A DNA stretch of 64,000 nt from Burkholderia sp. lig30 (GCF_000687455.2 NZ_JGVW01000086.1:62001-126000); one strand, 5' to 3'. Counted from the first letter of the stretch, positions 53,036 through 62,043 are shown. Notes: generated by a model from the letters alone, not told the origin. Numbers and translations: made by a program.

Positions 53036-53345
53036 TATTTTTTAGAATGTCGCGCTCCTCGGTCACCCGCTTGAGCTCGGCCTTCAGTCGCCGTACCTCG
53101 GCGCTTTGGTCCAGCTCTGCTTGCCGCACGACATCCGGCTTCCCGAACTTCGCTCGCCAGGCATACAGGCTATGCGTCGTAATGCCCAATCGCTGGGCCA
53201 CGTCTGCCACCGAATGACCTCGCTCCGTCACCTGCTTGACTGCCTCGATCTTGAACTCATCCGTGTACCGCTTGCCGCTCATACTGACCTCCTCGGTTGC
53301 CATAAATTATGGCTCGAAGATGTCTACGAAAGGCTGGCCGGTCCA
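53036..53345 (-). mobile_element. IS3-family element fragment (left end and orfA)
   Basis: The element appears to start with TGGACCGGCCAGCC at 53345 (minus strand) right behind an LYNRQLHQSE coding stretch. The orfA product (start 53282 after GAGGAGG) reads MSGKRYTDEFKIEAVKQVTE, then RLGITTHSLYAWRAKFG and VRRLKAELKRVTEERDILK. That is a complete IS3 OrfA up to the frameshift region. It is cut at 53036 by the ISL3 end, so orfB is absent. Confidence 0.75.
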
Positions 53346-53390
53346 CTCACTCTGATGCAACTGCCGGTTGTACAAGTCTATCCACACGCG
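53346..53390 (-). other. orphan CDI junction LYNRQLH (second)
   Basis: The minus strand encodes VWIDLYNRQLHQSE, interrupted by the IS3 left end. It lies immediately downstream of a small membrane-protein gene (stop at 53395). An immunity gene followed within a few bases by a new LYNRQLH toxin start is the layout of orphan CDI modules. Confidence 0.65.
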
Positions 53391-53394
53391 CGTT

Positions 53395-53685
53395 TCAGTT
53401 TGATTGCCCGCTTTTGCGATACTTCCTCACGGCCACTACGCCCCATCCGATGGCTTCGATTGAAAGCGCAATGATGAATGCAACCCTATAAATCGACACG
53501 ATTGTGCCGTGGCTTGCTACTTGGCGTGCAGACATGGGCGTTAGACCCCAATGTTTAGAACCCCACGCAATGGCATCCGGAAGGTAGACAAGTCCGATAT
53601 AGACGAGGACCACCAGCGTTACTCGGGCACAAGCTCCTTTCCAGCTTCTGCTCTGCAAGAGTCGGTCAAATCGTGATTGCTTCAT
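53395..53685 (-). CDS. small membrane protein, putative orphan CDI immunity
   Basis: A 96-residue protein with two to three hydrophobic helices (VTLVVLVYIGLVYLPDAIAW and SIYRVAFIIALSIEAIGWGV) and a basic end (VRKYRKSGQSN). It ends about 5 bp before the LYNRQLH junction. No family was recognised. The toxin that should precede it could not be found upstream. Confidence 0.5.
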   Translation of the reverse strand: MKQSRFDRLLQSRSWKGACARVTLVVLVYIGLVYLPDAIAWGSKHWGLTPMSARQVASHGTIVSIYRVAFIIALSIEAIGWGVVAVRKYRKSGQSN

Positions 53686-53689
53686 TTCA

Positions 53690-54530
53690 TTTTGGTGCTG
53701 GTTGGCTGGGAACGAAGGACGTCATGCGCCTCGATCCTTTGGATCGCGCATGCCTGATTGCTTGTCTCGCGGAATGGTCCTGCTTGCGCTACCTGATCGG
53801 ATGCGCTGCAACGGACGCGGAAAGAGGAACGAGCGCAGGCCTGACGGACTCGACGCTGAACGGTGCGGCGGTCGCGATAACTCTCAGTATCGCGAGCCGC
53901 TCAATGGCGTTTGTTTTTGGCATTATTAACCCGGAGCCACGAAGGCTATTTTTTAATATTGACTGCAGCGACGTAATGCATTTGCGTCACAGGTGTTTAT
54001 CGGTCGCAGGCGGCGCCCTTTCGGGTCTTTGTGCCGTTTCCAATAGTCCATGCAACCTGTTCCGCATGACCCATATTCCGTATTTCGGCAGCCATTCCGA
54101 AATCTTTAGGGAAGATCTGCAAAACATTCCTTAACGGCTCTTAGAAGGATCAGACTTCATCTGTTAAGTGTGTTTGCAGCCCGCTCATAAATATCACATT
54201 TGAAAGCGGGTTAATAATATCGCCAGACAATGTAGGGTAAGGCTGATAAAAATTACAGGGGCTGCATGATTGGCCAGCCGTCGTGGCTTGCCGCTCGGTT
54301 GTCAATCCAGGCGGCATTTCGTCAAATCAGGCGCTGATGGATACCGATCACGCGTCGGTGACCTGGGACGCCCCCGACGCCCCTGATGCACCCTAACCGC
54401 GTGCTGCCCCGTAGCCACGGCTGCAGCGTGAAGCGGTAGTTCACTGCATCGCCTCAGGCCCGCAACCACCTCAATGAGACCATCTGGCGAACGATCTCCA
54501 TTCCGCCCGCGACGCGGCGCCGCAGCGGCG
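53690..54530. other. non-coding or decayed stretch between the CDI scrapyard and the nif cluster
   Basis: Open frames exist (for example plus-strand 53673-54134), but none has a good start or recognisable family. From about 53935 to 54280 the DNA is AT-rich (TTTTTTAATATTGACTGCAG; AATAATATCGCC). This may be decayed CDI sequence. Nothing else is supported. Confidence 0.4.
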
Positions 54531-55178
54531 TCAACCGTGGCGCCGGCACACCGGCGGCCGGCCGCAGCCCGAGGCCCCGGATTCCCTCGATTCCCCGGAT
54601 TGCGCGGGCGGCGTCGCAAACCAGCTCCGCACGGTGTCGTACGAATAGCGGGTCAGGCCGGCGTGGCGCGCGTGCGGCGCGAGCAGCTGCACCGACAGCG
54701 GCTCCGCCCAGCCCCAGAAATCGGCGCGCAGCGCATTCGGAAAACCGACGTCGTCGAACGCGTGCCACAGCTGCACCAGCCACAGCTCCCGCCCTTCCTC
54801 GTCGAGCAGCAGCGGCAGCCCCGCGCCCGCCGCGAGGTGCGCGTGGCGCTGGCTGTAATAAAGCGGCCCGCCGCACGATTCGACGACGAAGTCCGCGACC
54901 CGCTCGACGATGCAGTCGAAACACCCGCCCGCGCGGGCGAACAGCGGCGTCGTCTTCAGGCGGCGCATGTGATGCCGGACCAGATCGCGCAGCCCGGCTT
55001 CCGCGCAGATCGCGAGCAGACGATGCGGCGGCGCCGGCAGCGGCGGGCAGACGGCCGGCGCGCCGGACTCGCGTCGTTCGGGGGGGCGATGCGTGACCGG
55101 CCACTGCAGCGTCCGGTAGCAGGCGCGCGTGCAGGGCGTCCAGCGCGCGCGGGGCGGCTTGCCTGGGATCGTGTCCAT
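54531..55178 (-). CDS. globin-like protein at the tail of the nif cluster
   Basis: A 215-residue protein. Its core (FDCIVERVADFVVESCGGPL, YYSQRHAHLAAGAGLPLLLD, LWLVQLWHAFDDVGFPNALR, ADFWGWAEPLSVQLLAPHAR) resembles truncated-hemoglobin-like proteins (GGP-xY-xxRxxHLxxx...W...DDVGFP). The N-terminus is Pro/Arg-rich, and the C-terminal 25 residues are poorly conserved. ATG 55178 has AAGGAG upstream. A sigma-54-like element lies about 70 bp before it. It could bind haem and handle oxygen or NO for nitrogenase; no proof here. Confidence 0.6.
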   Translation of the reverse strand: MDTIPGKPPRARWTPCTRACYRTLQWPVTHRPPERRESGAPAVCPPLPAPPHRLLAICAEAGLRDLVRHHMRRLKTTPLFARAGGCFDCIVERVADFVVESCGGPLYYSQRHAHLAAGAGLPLLLDEEGRELWLVQLWHAFDDVGFPNALRADFWGWAEPLSVQLLAPHARHAGLTRYSYDTVRSWFATPPAQSGESRESGASGCGRPPVCRRHG

Positions 55179-55245
55179 GAGCGTGTCGTGCTCCTTGTTC
55201 GGTTTGTCGGTTATATACCGACGTATACAACGGTTCCCATGACAA

Positions 55246-55261
55246 AGCACGTTCCGTGCCG
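55246..55261 (-). promoter_or_regulatory. possible sigma-54 promoter for the globin-like gene
   Basis: On the minus strand CGGCACGGAACGTGCT resembles TGGCACG-N4-TTGCW, with the invariant GG and GC dinucleotides at the correct spacing but two mismatches. It lies 68 bp upstream of the globin-like gene's ATG and 7 bp after nifQ. Confidence 0.4.
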
Positions 55262-55268
55262 CGCGCCC

Positions 55269-55838
55269 CTACTCCGGGCCGAAGCAATGAACGTAATCTG
55301 AGCACGCGCCGCAACTGGGCGCGCGGCACACGAACAGCCCCTCGCGCTCGCACAACTGCTTGTAGAAGAACTTCTTCCACTTCATGTCGTGCGCGTTCTT
55401 CGCCGCGAGCTGCGGAAACCAGCGTCCGATCAGCGCGGACAGCTCCCGCCGCGACGGCAATCCGAGGTCCTGCCACAAATGGTTGTCGCCGCCGCATGCG
55501 CTCGCGAGCAGGCAGGCGACCCAGCCTGCCTCGTCGCGCCGGCCCGCGTGCGGGTCGGCGTGCTCGACGAACAGCGCGACCAGATCGTCGAATTCATCGC
55601 CGCGCGCCGCGTCCGGCGGCGACGTGGCGGCGGGCTGCGCGCCGACCGCGAGCGCGAGAGCCGCGCCCGGAAACCAGCGGTCCAGCATGCGGCGCGTGCG
55701 CGGCTCGTCGAGCCCGCCGATCGGCCAGGCGCGCGCGCCGCCGCGATCGAGCGCGGGCGCGAGCACGCCGGCGAAGGCGAGCGCCGTCGGATCGCGCGCG
55801 TCGAGCGCGCAGCGCATCAGGATCGAGCGGGCGTCCAT
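55269..55838 (-). CDS. nifQ: NifQ, molybdenum delivery for FeMo-cofactor
   Basis: A 189-residue protein with the defining C-terminal cysteine cluster CRAPSCGACSDYVHC (C-x4-C-x2-C-x5-C), just after MKWKKFFYKQLCEREGLFV. Family-typical LASACGGDNHLWQDLGLPSR is also seen. NifQ is an iron-sulfur-molybdenum protein that passes Mo to NifEN/NifH. It is 12 bp after fdxB. Confidence 0.9.
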   Translation of the reverse strand: MDARSILMRCALDARDPTALAFAGVLAPALDRGGARAWPIGGLDEPRTRRMLDRWFPGAALALAVGAQPAATSPPDAARGDEFDDLVALFVEHADPHAGRRDEAGWVACLLASACGGDNHLWQDLGLPSRRELSALIGRWFPQLAAKNAHDMKWKKFFYKQLCEREGLFVCRAPSCGACSDYVHCFGPE

Positions 55839-55850
55839 CGTCGGCGCCCG

Positions 55851-56156
55851 TCACACCTGCGCCGCCGCGTGCGTGTAGCACTTCTTCGGGCAGATCTTCG
55901 CGCACGCGGTGCAGCCGATGCACAGCGCCCGGTGCGCGATCGTCATCACCTTCTTCTCGTACTCGTCGTCTTCGTCGTCGCCGTCGAGCGCGATATGCGC
56001 GCCGTCCTCGTCGACGCCGACCAGCTCGAGCACGCCGCGCGGACACACCCGAAAGCACCGCCCGCAGCCGATGCATTTGTCCTCGTCGAGCGTGGACACG
56101 AAGGTCGGCGTCCAGGTCTCGCCGCTCGGCAGTGTCACGCTGAAGGTTTCGCTCAT
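55851..56156 (-). CDS. fdxB: nif-specific ferredoxin III (2[4Fe-4S])
   Basis: A 101-residue ferredoxin with CIGCGRCFRVCPRG (residues about 29-42) and CIGCTACAKICPKKCY (about 79-94), separated by an acidic insert (DGDDEDDEYEKK). This is the nif-associated ferredoxin III form. It probably serves electron transfer or cluster assembly in nitrogen fixation. The start at 56156 is preferred over 56174 (better ribosome-binding site, conserved MSETF). Confidence 0.9.
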   Translation of the reverse strand: MSETFSVTLPSGETWTPTFVSTLDEDKCIGCGRCFRVCPRGVLELVGVDEDGAHIALDGDDEDDEYEKKVMTIAHRALCIGCTACAKICPKKCYTHAAAQV

Positions 56157-56170
56157 GTCGGGTTCCTCCG

Positions 56171-56368
56171 TCACGCGGCGGCGGCCGCCGCCTTGCGGGC
56201 TTCCATCAGCGCGGCGTGCGCGTCGTGGCAGCGCTGCGCGACCGACAGGATCTGCTCCCAGTGGGTCGGCAACTCCTCGGACAGGTCGTGCAGGTCCATC
56301 TTCGCCTGCGTCGCCTGCGCGTTGAGCTTCTTCAGGCGCGCCTTGAGTTCGTCTGCGTCGTTCGTCAT
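56171..56368 (-). CDS. CCE_0567-family small nif protein
   Basis: A 65-residue helical protein (ARLKKLNAQATQAKMDLHDL, SEELPTHWEQILSVAQRCHD). It matches the CCE_0567/DUF683 family seen between the nifX-associated gene and fdxB in many diazotrophs. It is a small two-helix protein, probably metal-binding, of unknown precise role. Confidence 0.85.
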   Translation of the reverse strand: MTNDADELKARLKKLNAQATQAKMDLHDLSEELPTHWEQILSVAQRCHDAHAALMEARKAAAAAA

Positions 56369-56381
56369 CGGTTGCTCCCTG

Positions 56382-56882
56382 TCATGCGCCGTACTGCGCG
56401 ACGGCCGGATACGCGCGGATCATCTCGACCGCCTCGTTCAGGAATCTGCCGCCCGCGTCGGCGAGCTTCGCGAGCGACGGGAAGCCGAAGCGGTGCACGT
56501 CGCGCAACTGCTTGTTGACGACAACGAGCCGCCCCGCGATCAGCACCATCCGGCCGAAGCCCTCGTGGCTCATCTTCATCATCGGCGACACCATCTGCCG
56601 CGTCTCGCGCTCGATCGCGACCGCGATCGCGTTGTAGAACAGTTCGAGCCGCCACAGCGTCTCGGGGTCCGGATCGCCGATGATCGGGATCGCGCGGCGC
56701 TCGTCGCTCGTCAGGATGTACGGCTTGAGCAGCTGCAGGTCGCTCTTGCGATCCCACGTGCCGTGGGTGTCCTGCGCGCGCAGCTGCTTGACGAGCTGCT
56801 GGACGAACGGCGTCGCGAGCAGTGCGTCGTCGCCGTCGTCGCCGGCCGTGTCGGAATGCGTGTCGATGATGGCGTCAGCCAT
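56382..56882 (-). CDS. NifX-associated nitrogen fixation protein (DUF269)
   Basis: A 166-residue DUF269 protein. Recognisable are [40 protein letters not shown] and [20 protein letters not shown]. It is always found in nif clusters after nifX and thought to aid cofactor assembly. The ATG at 56882 lies inside the end of nifX (8-base overlap), so it is coupled. Confidence 0.9.
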   Translation of the reverse strand: MADAIIDTHSDTAGDDGDDALLATPFVQQLVKQLRAQDTHGTWDRKSDLQLLKPYILTSDERRAIPIIGDPDPETLWRLELFYNAIAVAIERETRQMVSPMMKMSHEGFGRMVLIAGRLVVVNKQLRDVHRFGFPSLAKLADAGGRFLNEAVEMIRAYPAVAQYGA

Positions 56883-57288
56883 GGGATACCTCGTCGTCTT
56901 CGAAATCGAATGACCGCTCGCCGTCCTTCGCGAGCGCCTTGCGCAGCCACGGCGGCGGCGTGCCCTTGAGCACCTGCTGCAGCTTCACGAGGATTTCCTC
57001 GATCGGCTCCGGCTGCGGCACCTTGATCGGGTGGATCTTCAGCGCGACGACCCGCGCCGCGCCCGACCCGCCGATGGCGGCCACGTAAAGAATCGCGCAA
57101 TCCCTGATCGCGTCGAGCTTCGGCGCGAGCTTGTCCTCGTCGCCGTCCTCCTCGAGCTTGCCGTCGAACTCGAAGGCCTCGACGAATGCGTAGCCGGCGG
57201 GCGTCACGTCGTACGTGACGATGCTCTTCGCCCAGCCGAAATGCGCGTCGACCTGCTGCTTGTCCTGCGTCGCGAATGCGATCTTCAT
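56875..57288 (-). CDS. nifX: NifX, FeMo-cofactor precursor carrier
   Basis: A 137-residue NifX/NafY-type protein. [20 protein letters not shown], the HFG motif, and [20 protein letters not shown] are diagnostic, followed by HPIKV. It carries NifB-co/VK-cluster between NifB and NifEN. Its ATG overlaps the nifN stop (ATGA). Confidence 0.92.
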   Translation of the reverse strand: MKIAFATQDKQQVDAHFGWAKSIVTYDVTPAGYAFVEAFEFDGKLEEDGDEDKLAPKLDAIRDCAILYVAAIGGSGAARVVALKIHPIKVPQPEPIEEILVKLQQVLKGTPPPWLRKALAKDGERSFDFEDDEVSHG

Positions 57289-58700
57289 GCTGTGTGCTCC
57301 TTCTCGAATACGGGGGATGCCGCGACGACCGGAATGTCGATCGCGCGGGCCGGGTCGCGCGCGGCGAGATCGACGGCCTCGGGCGGCAGCGGCCAGTCGC
57401 CCGGGCCGTGATGCGGAATCCGCTCGATCATCAGGTTCGCGATCTCGAAGATCAGGTTCATCGTGCCGCGATAGCCGACCTGGCAGCGGTGCGCGTTGCC
57501 GACGCGGTCGAACACCGGAAAGCCGACGCGCATCAGCGGCCGGTCCAGCCGCGCCGCCATCTGCCGGCCGTGCGAATGGGTGATCAGCAGGTCGCAGCCG
57601 GCCGCGCCCTGCTCCATGTCCTCGAGGTCGCCGAGCAGCACCTGTGCCGCGGGCAGCCACGCATGCGCGGGCGATGCGGTCGTGCTCACGCAGCACTGCA
57701 GCTCGGCGCCCATCTCGTGCAGCAGGCCGCCGAGCGCCAGCAGGAGATCCGGCTCCGCGCCGATCGCGACCTTGATGCCGCCCGTGTGGAAGTGGCCGTC
57801 GAGCATCGCGTCGAGCAGGCGGCTGCGCTGCCGGCGGTACTTGTCCGGCACCGGCCGGCCCGCGAGCTGCGCGAGCCGCACCAGCAGCCGGTCGTTCGGC
57901 TCGACGCCCGTGAGCCGCTCGAAGATCTCGAACGGCGCGCCGGTGATCGCGTGCAGCGCGTCGGCCGCCGTGCGGGTCTGCTCGCCGACGCCGATCGTGA
58001 ACGCCGACGCGCCCGCCGCGCGAATCTGTTCCAGCGTCGTCCCGCCGAGCGTCGTGCCGCGCCAGTCCGGCGGAATGTGGCCGTCGAGCGAGCCCGAGAT
58101 GTCAGGCAGCACGATCGCGTCGAGCCCGAACGCGCCGACGATCTCGCGCAGCTCGTCGATGTCGGCGGGCGACAGGTGGCTGCCCGGCAGCAGCGTGACC
58201 TGCCGCGGGTTCGCGGGCAGCGGCTTCACAAGCGCGCGCACGATCGCCGCGACCGCGTGCCGGTAACCGTCCTCGAAGCCGCCGACGTAGTCCGGCGTCG
58301 ACACGTAGACGATCTCGGTGCCGTCCAGCTCCGGTTTGCGCTGGCGCACCCGCTTCAGGTAGCCGTCGACGTCGTCGCCCTTGGTCTCGGTGAGCCCCGT
58401 CGAGCAGATCGCGATGATTCTCGGCGCGGCGCGCGTGTGGATGTTGAGCAGCGCCGTCTCGATGTTCTCGTAGCCGCCGAGGATCGTCGTGACCTCGTTC
58501 ATCGCGGTCGTCTGCAGCGGGATCGCCTCCTTGAAGTGGCGCACCAGCAGCACGAGGCCGAACGACGTGCAGCCTTGCGAGCCGTGCATGACCGGCATGC
58601 ACGCGTCGAGCCCCATGAACGCGAGGCTCGCGCCGAGCGGCTGGCTCATCTTGAGCGGATTGACCGTGCAGGCCTTCTTCGATTCCACGACTTCAGCCAT
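57285..58700 (-). CDS. nifN: NifN, FeMo-cofactor scaffold beta subunit
   Basis: A 471-residue NifN. KACTVNPLKMSQPLGASLAF at the start and MPVMHGSQGCTSFGLVLLVR and CSTGLTETKGDDVDGYL mark the NifK/NifN family. ATG 58700 follows GGAGAA. It assembles with NifE as the scaffold on which FeMo-cofactor is completed. It overlaps nifX by 4 bases and starts 20 bp after nifE. Confidence 0.93.
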   Translation of the reverse strand: MAEVVESKKACTVNPLKMSQPLGASLAFMGLDACMPVMHGSQGCTSFGLVLLVRHFKEAIPLQTTAMNEVTTILGGYENIETALLNIHTRAAPRIIAICSTGLTETKGDDVDGYLKRVRQRKPELDGTEIVYVSTPDYVGGFEDGYRHAVAAIVRALVKPLPANPRQVTLLPGSHLSPADIDELREIVGAFGLDAIVLPDISGSLDGHIPPDWRGTTLGGTTLEQIRAAGASAFTIGVGEQTRTAADALHAITGAPFEIFERLTGVEPNDRLLVRLAQLAGRPVPDKYRRQRSRLLDAMLDGHFHTGGIKVAIGAEPDLLLALGGLLHEMGAELQCCVSTTASPAHAWLPAAQVLLGDLEDMEQGAAGCDLLITHSHGRQMAARLDRPLMRVGFPVFDRVGNAHRCQVGYRGTMNLIFEIANLMIERIPHHGPGDWPLPPEAVDLAARDPARAIDIPVVAASPVFEKEHTA

Positions 58701-58720
58701 TGCGATTCTCCGGTGGCGGT

Positions 58721-60235
58721 TCAGGCGGGCACGCCAGGTTCGAGGCCCATCGCCCACGCATGGACGCCGAGCGGCATCGACGCCGGCGCGGCGCCAGCCG
58801 GCACGTCGGCGTCCCGCGGCGCGACGGCCACCGCGCCGAGCGTTTCGCCGTCGTCGCCCCACGGCGCGGGAATCCGCACCTGCTGCCACACCGGGTTGTG
58901 GATCGCGCGGTCGATCTCGTGCACCAGCTCGACGATGCCTTCGTAGCCGGCGTACGGATGGTGCCGCTCCTGGTTGATGTCGAGCCACGGCATGCGCGCC
59001 TTCAGCGCGACGAACTGCGAGCGGCCGCCGGACAGCATGATGTCGGCCTTCGCGTCGCGCAGCATCCGGTACATCTCGCGCGGCGTCATGTCGTCGATCA
59101 TGTGCGCGTCGTCGCCCATGATCTCCTTGATCCGTTCCTTGTCTTCCTTCGTGCTTTTCTTGACGCTCGTGCCGACGATCTCGAGCCCCGCCTCCTGCAG
59201 CGCGGCGACCACCGACCACGACTTCACGCCGCCCGTGATGAGCAGCACGCGCTTGCCCGCGAGACGTTCGCGATAGCGCGCGATGCGCTGCCACGCGCGC
59301 GCTTCCTCGGCTGCGATCAGGCGCTCGGTCCGCTCGATCAGGCCGGCGTCCGCGCCTTGCCGCACCAGCAGCGTCGCGATCTGCCGCAGGGTGTCGCTCA
59401 TGTCGCCGATGCCGTAGAACGAGCCTTCGAAGTACGGGATGCCGTAGCGCGACTCCATGCGCGTCGCGATGTTGATCATCGACTTCGAGCACACCATCAT
59501 GTTGACCTTCGCGCGATGCGCGCTCGCGATCTCGTCGTAGCGGCCGTCGCCGGAGATGCACGACAGGACGCGGATGCCGAGCGCGTCGAGCAGCGGCTTC
59601 GTCTGCCACAGCTCGCCCGACAGGTTGTATTCGCCGATGATGTTGATGTCGTACGGCGTCGTGCGCCCGGGCTCGCGCGTGCCGATCACGTAGTCGAGGA
59701 TCGCCTCGCCGCCGAGCTTGTTGCCGAGGTTTTTCGGCCCCGCGAAGCCGGGCGCGTTGACGGGGATCACCGGCTTGCCGAACTTCTCGGTCGCGCGCTT
59801 GCAGACGGCTTCGATGTCGTCGCCGATCAGCGCGGTCACGCAGGTCTGGTAGACGAACACCGCGGGCGGATCGTATTTCTCGATGATCTCGCGCACGCTC
59901 CGGAACAGCCGCTTCTCGCCGCCGTAGATCACGTCCAGCTCGTTGATGTCGGTCGTGAAGCCGGTGCGGTACAGCTGCGAGCCGGACGACGCCGCGTGCC
60001 GGTTGTCCCACGAATTGCCTTCGCAGGCGATCGGCCCGTGCACCAGGTGCGCGACGTCGACGATCGGCTGCAGCGCGATCTTCGCGCCGTCGAATGCGCA
60101 GCCGCCGGCGGCAGCGCCCGGCGACAGCTGCTTCGTGCAACCTTTCTTGCGCGCCTTGTCGCTCTTGCCCTGGTTCTTGTCGCAACCGGGCTCGTCGAAT
60201 ACCTCGGCGATCTTGGCTTTCAGCGATGCGGACAT
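58721..60235 (-). CDS. nifE: NifE, FeMo-cofactor scaffold alpha subunit
   Basis: A 504-residue NifE. Recognisable are the early Cys block GGCAFDGAKIALQPIVDVAH, HGPIACEGNSWDNR, and VYQTCVTALIGDD; NKLGGEAILDYVIG and DINIIGEYNLSG match NifE, not NifD. The C-terminus runs about 45 residues beyond the usual NifE end (Ala/Pro-rich). It has its own sigma-54-like promoter 36 bp upstream and is separated from nifK by 215 bp with a strong stem-loop. Confidence 0.93.
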   Translation of the reverse strand: MSASLKAKIAEVFDEPGCDKNQGKSDKARKKGCTKQLSPGAAAGGCAFDGAKIALQPIVDVAHLVHGPIACEGNSWDNRHAASSGSQLYRTGFTTDINELDVIYGGEKRLFRSVREIIEKYDPPAVFVYQTCVTALIGDDIEAVCKRATEKFGKPVIPVNAPGFAGPKNLGNKLGGEAILDYVIGTREPGRTTPYDINIIGEYNLSGELWQTKPLLDALGIRVLSCISGDGRYDEIASAHRAKVNMMVCSKSMINIATRMESRYGIPYFEGSFYGIGDMSDTLRQIATLLVRQGADAGLIERTERLIAAEEARAWQRIARYRERLAGKRVLLITGGVKSWSVVAALQEAGLEIVGTSVKKSTKEDKERIKEIMGDDAHMIDDMTPREMYRMLRDAKADIMLSGGRSQFVALKARMPWLDINQERHHPYAGYEGIVELVHEIDRAIHNPVWQQVRIPAPWGDDGETLGAVAVAPRDADVPAGAAPASMPLGVHAWAMGLEPGVPA

Positions 60236-60270
60236 GTCGGGCTCCTCGCGGTGTCGGGTATCTGCTCAGT

Positions 60271-60286
60271 CGCAAGTTCCGTACCA
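60271..60286 (-). promoter_or_regulatory. sigma-54 (-24/-12) promoter of nifE
   Basis: The minus strand reads TGGTACGGAACTTGCG, matching TGGCACG-N4-TTGC with one difference, and with the key GG and GC at correct spacing. Transcription would start near 60260, about 25 bp before the nifE ATG. NifA-dependent activation is expected; a full TGT-N10-ACA site was not found in the gap (TGTCGGCATCGAGACG at about 60338 has one mismatch). Confidence 0.75.
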
Positions 60287-60398
60287 TTCGCGCCAACCCC
60301 GCCGGCGCCGCGCGGCGCGGCGCGTTCGACGCTTGCGGCTGTCGGCATCGAGACGCGCGTTGAACGGTTTGAACGGATTGCGACAATCGGCGGGCGGC

Positions 60399-60432
60399 GG
60401 AACGGGCGCTCGTCCTGACGAGCCCCCGTTCC
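60399..60432. terminator. strong stem-loop between nifK and nifE
   Basis: GGAACGGG-C-GCTCGTC and GACGAGC-C-CCCGTTCC form a 15-bp stem with one C/C mismatch and a 2-base loop (so the actual loop will open slightly). It starts 19 bp after the nifK stop. No T-run follows, so it may protect the nifHDK message 3' end or reduce read-through into nifE. Confidence 0.75.
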
Positions 60433-60450
60433 GTCATGGCTGCCGCCGCT

Positions 60451-62010
60451 TCAGCGGATGATGTCGAAGCTGTAGTCGGTCTCCGCCGGCACGATGGTGT
60501 TCGCATCGAGCGTCTCGAAGAATTCGTCGAGCAGCATCACGAGAATCCGCAGCGCGCCGGCATAGCCCCAGGTCGGATAGCGGTGGTAATGGTGGCGATC
60601 GAAGATCGGGAACACCAGGCGCACGAGCGGCGTCTTCGTGTCGCGCTCGAGATACTTGCCGTAGGTGTTGCCGATCAGGAAATCCACCGGCTCCGTGTAC
60701 AGCAGCGAACGCATGTGCCACAGGTCGCGCTTCGGATACACCTTGCAGCCCACGCCGTACGGCGACGCGTCGAACAGCGCCTGCACCTTCGCCGCCCAGG
60801 CGTCGTTGCCGTTGGTCGCGAGCACGTGCGCCGGCTCGGCGCCCAGCTCGAGCAGGAACTGCGTGTAGCCGAGCATCTGGTCCGGGTCGCCGTACAGCGC
60901 GAAGCGCTTGCCGTGCAGGTGCGCCTGGCTGTCGGCCATCGCGTCGACGAGCTGGCCGCGCTCCTTCTCGAGCTCGGCCGGGATCGGCTTGCCGGTCACG
61001 CGCGAGATCTCCATCAGGAACTGGTCGGTGCCGGCGACGCCGACCGGCGCGTTCAGCACCACGACTTCCTGGCCGTGCTCGGCGATGAACTTGCTGGTCT
61101 TCTCGCTGCAGTATTCCTGGAACACGAAGGTCGCCTTCGCATGCAGCGCGCGCTCGACCTCCTCCTTCGTCGTGCCGCCCTCGTACATCCGGAACTCGCC
61201 GTCGGTCGGCGTGTTCCAGGTCTCGGACGGGTCGCAGAGGACGTTGACCGTCACGCCGAACAAATCGAAGATCCGGCGGATTTCCTGCATGTTGCCGACC
61301 ACGAAGCCGTCGAAGCCGCCGATGAAGTTCACGCTGTCGTCCGGCACGCGCACGAGCGGCGCCGTGGTGCCGGCCTTGCCGTCCCAGAAGTGCTTGAGGA
61401 TGCCGAGCAGCGCGTTGTCGTAGCCGGTCACGTGGCTGCCGACGAACGCCGGCGTGTGCGCGAACGGCACGTCGTAGTCTTCCGGCACGCTGCCCTTCTG
61501 CTTGCTGTTCTTGATGAACGCGTCGAGGTCGTCGCCGATCACCTCGGCCATGCAGGTCGTCGACACCGCGATCATCTCGGGCTTGTACAGGTTATAGGCG
61601 TTGGCGAGGCCGTCGATCATGTTGTTCAGGCCGCCGAACACCGCGGCGTCTTCCGTCATCGACGAGCTGACGCACGACGTCGGCTCCTTGAAGTGGCGCG
61701 AGAAGTGCGACCGGTAATACGCGACGCAGCCCTGCGAGCCGTGCACGAACGACAGGGTCTTGTGAAAGCCGTTCGCGACGTACACCGCGCCGAGCGGCTG
61801 GCAGGCCTTCGCCGGGTTCACCGTGAGCGAATCGCGCGCGAAGTTCTTCTGCTTGTAGTCTTCCGTCTTGGTCCACTCGACGATCTGCTTGACCGTCTCG
61901 TCCGGGTGGTTGAACTCGAAGTTTTCCTTCTTCGACTGGAAAATGGCCTGATACTCGGGCTCGCGGAACAGCAGTTCGTGATCGAGAATCTTGTCGGCGG
62001 ATTGAGGCAT
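60451..62010 (-). CDS. nifK: nitrogenase MoFe protein beta subunit
   Basis: A 519-residue NifK. The P-cluster ligands are in ACQPLGAVY (Cys about 70), [20 protein letters not shown] (about 95) and [12 protein letters not shown] (about 153), with the adjacent Ser in [22 protein letters not shown] and [20 protein letters not shown] are also typical. The start follows AGGAG. Together with NifD it forms the MoFe protein. Confidence 0.96.
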   Translation of the reverse strand: MPQSADKILDHELLFREPEYQAIFQSKKENFEFNHPDETVKQIVEWTKTEDYKQKNFARDSLTVNPAKACQPLGAVYVANGFHKTLSFVHGSQGCVAYYRSHFSRHFKEPTSCVSSSMTEDAAVFGGLNNMIDGLANAYNLYKPEMIAVSTTCMAEVIGDDLDAFIKNSKQKGSVPEDYDVPFAHTPAFVGSHVTGYDNALLGILKHFWDGKAGTTAPLVRVPDDSVNFIGGFDGFVVGNMQEIRRIFDLFGVTVNVLCDPSETWNTPTDGEFRMYEGGTTKEEVERALHAKATFVFQEYCSEKTSKFIAEHGQEVVVLNAPVGVAGTDQFLMEISRVTGKPIPAELEKERGQLVDAMADSQAHLHGKRFALYGDPDQMLGYTQFLLELGAEPAHVLATNGNDAWAAKVQALFDASPYGVGCKVYPKRDLWHMRSLLYTEPVDFLIGNTYGKYLERDTKTPLVRLVFPIFDRHHYHRYPTWGYAGALRILVMLLDEFFETLDANTIVPAETDYSFDIIR

Positions 62011-62043
62011 GGCGTACTCCTGATTCGATAATCCAATGGGGCG

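Noticed and set aside
53673..54134. A 153-codon plus-strand open frame upstream of the nif cluster
   Set aside because: It overlaps the start of the immunity-like gene, has no ribosome-binding site and no recognisable pattern; its latter half is in AT-rich, probably non-coding DNA.
58700..60418. A 572-codon plus-strand open frame over nifE
   Set aside because: It is the mirror of nifE with no family features; nifE carries all expected cysteines.
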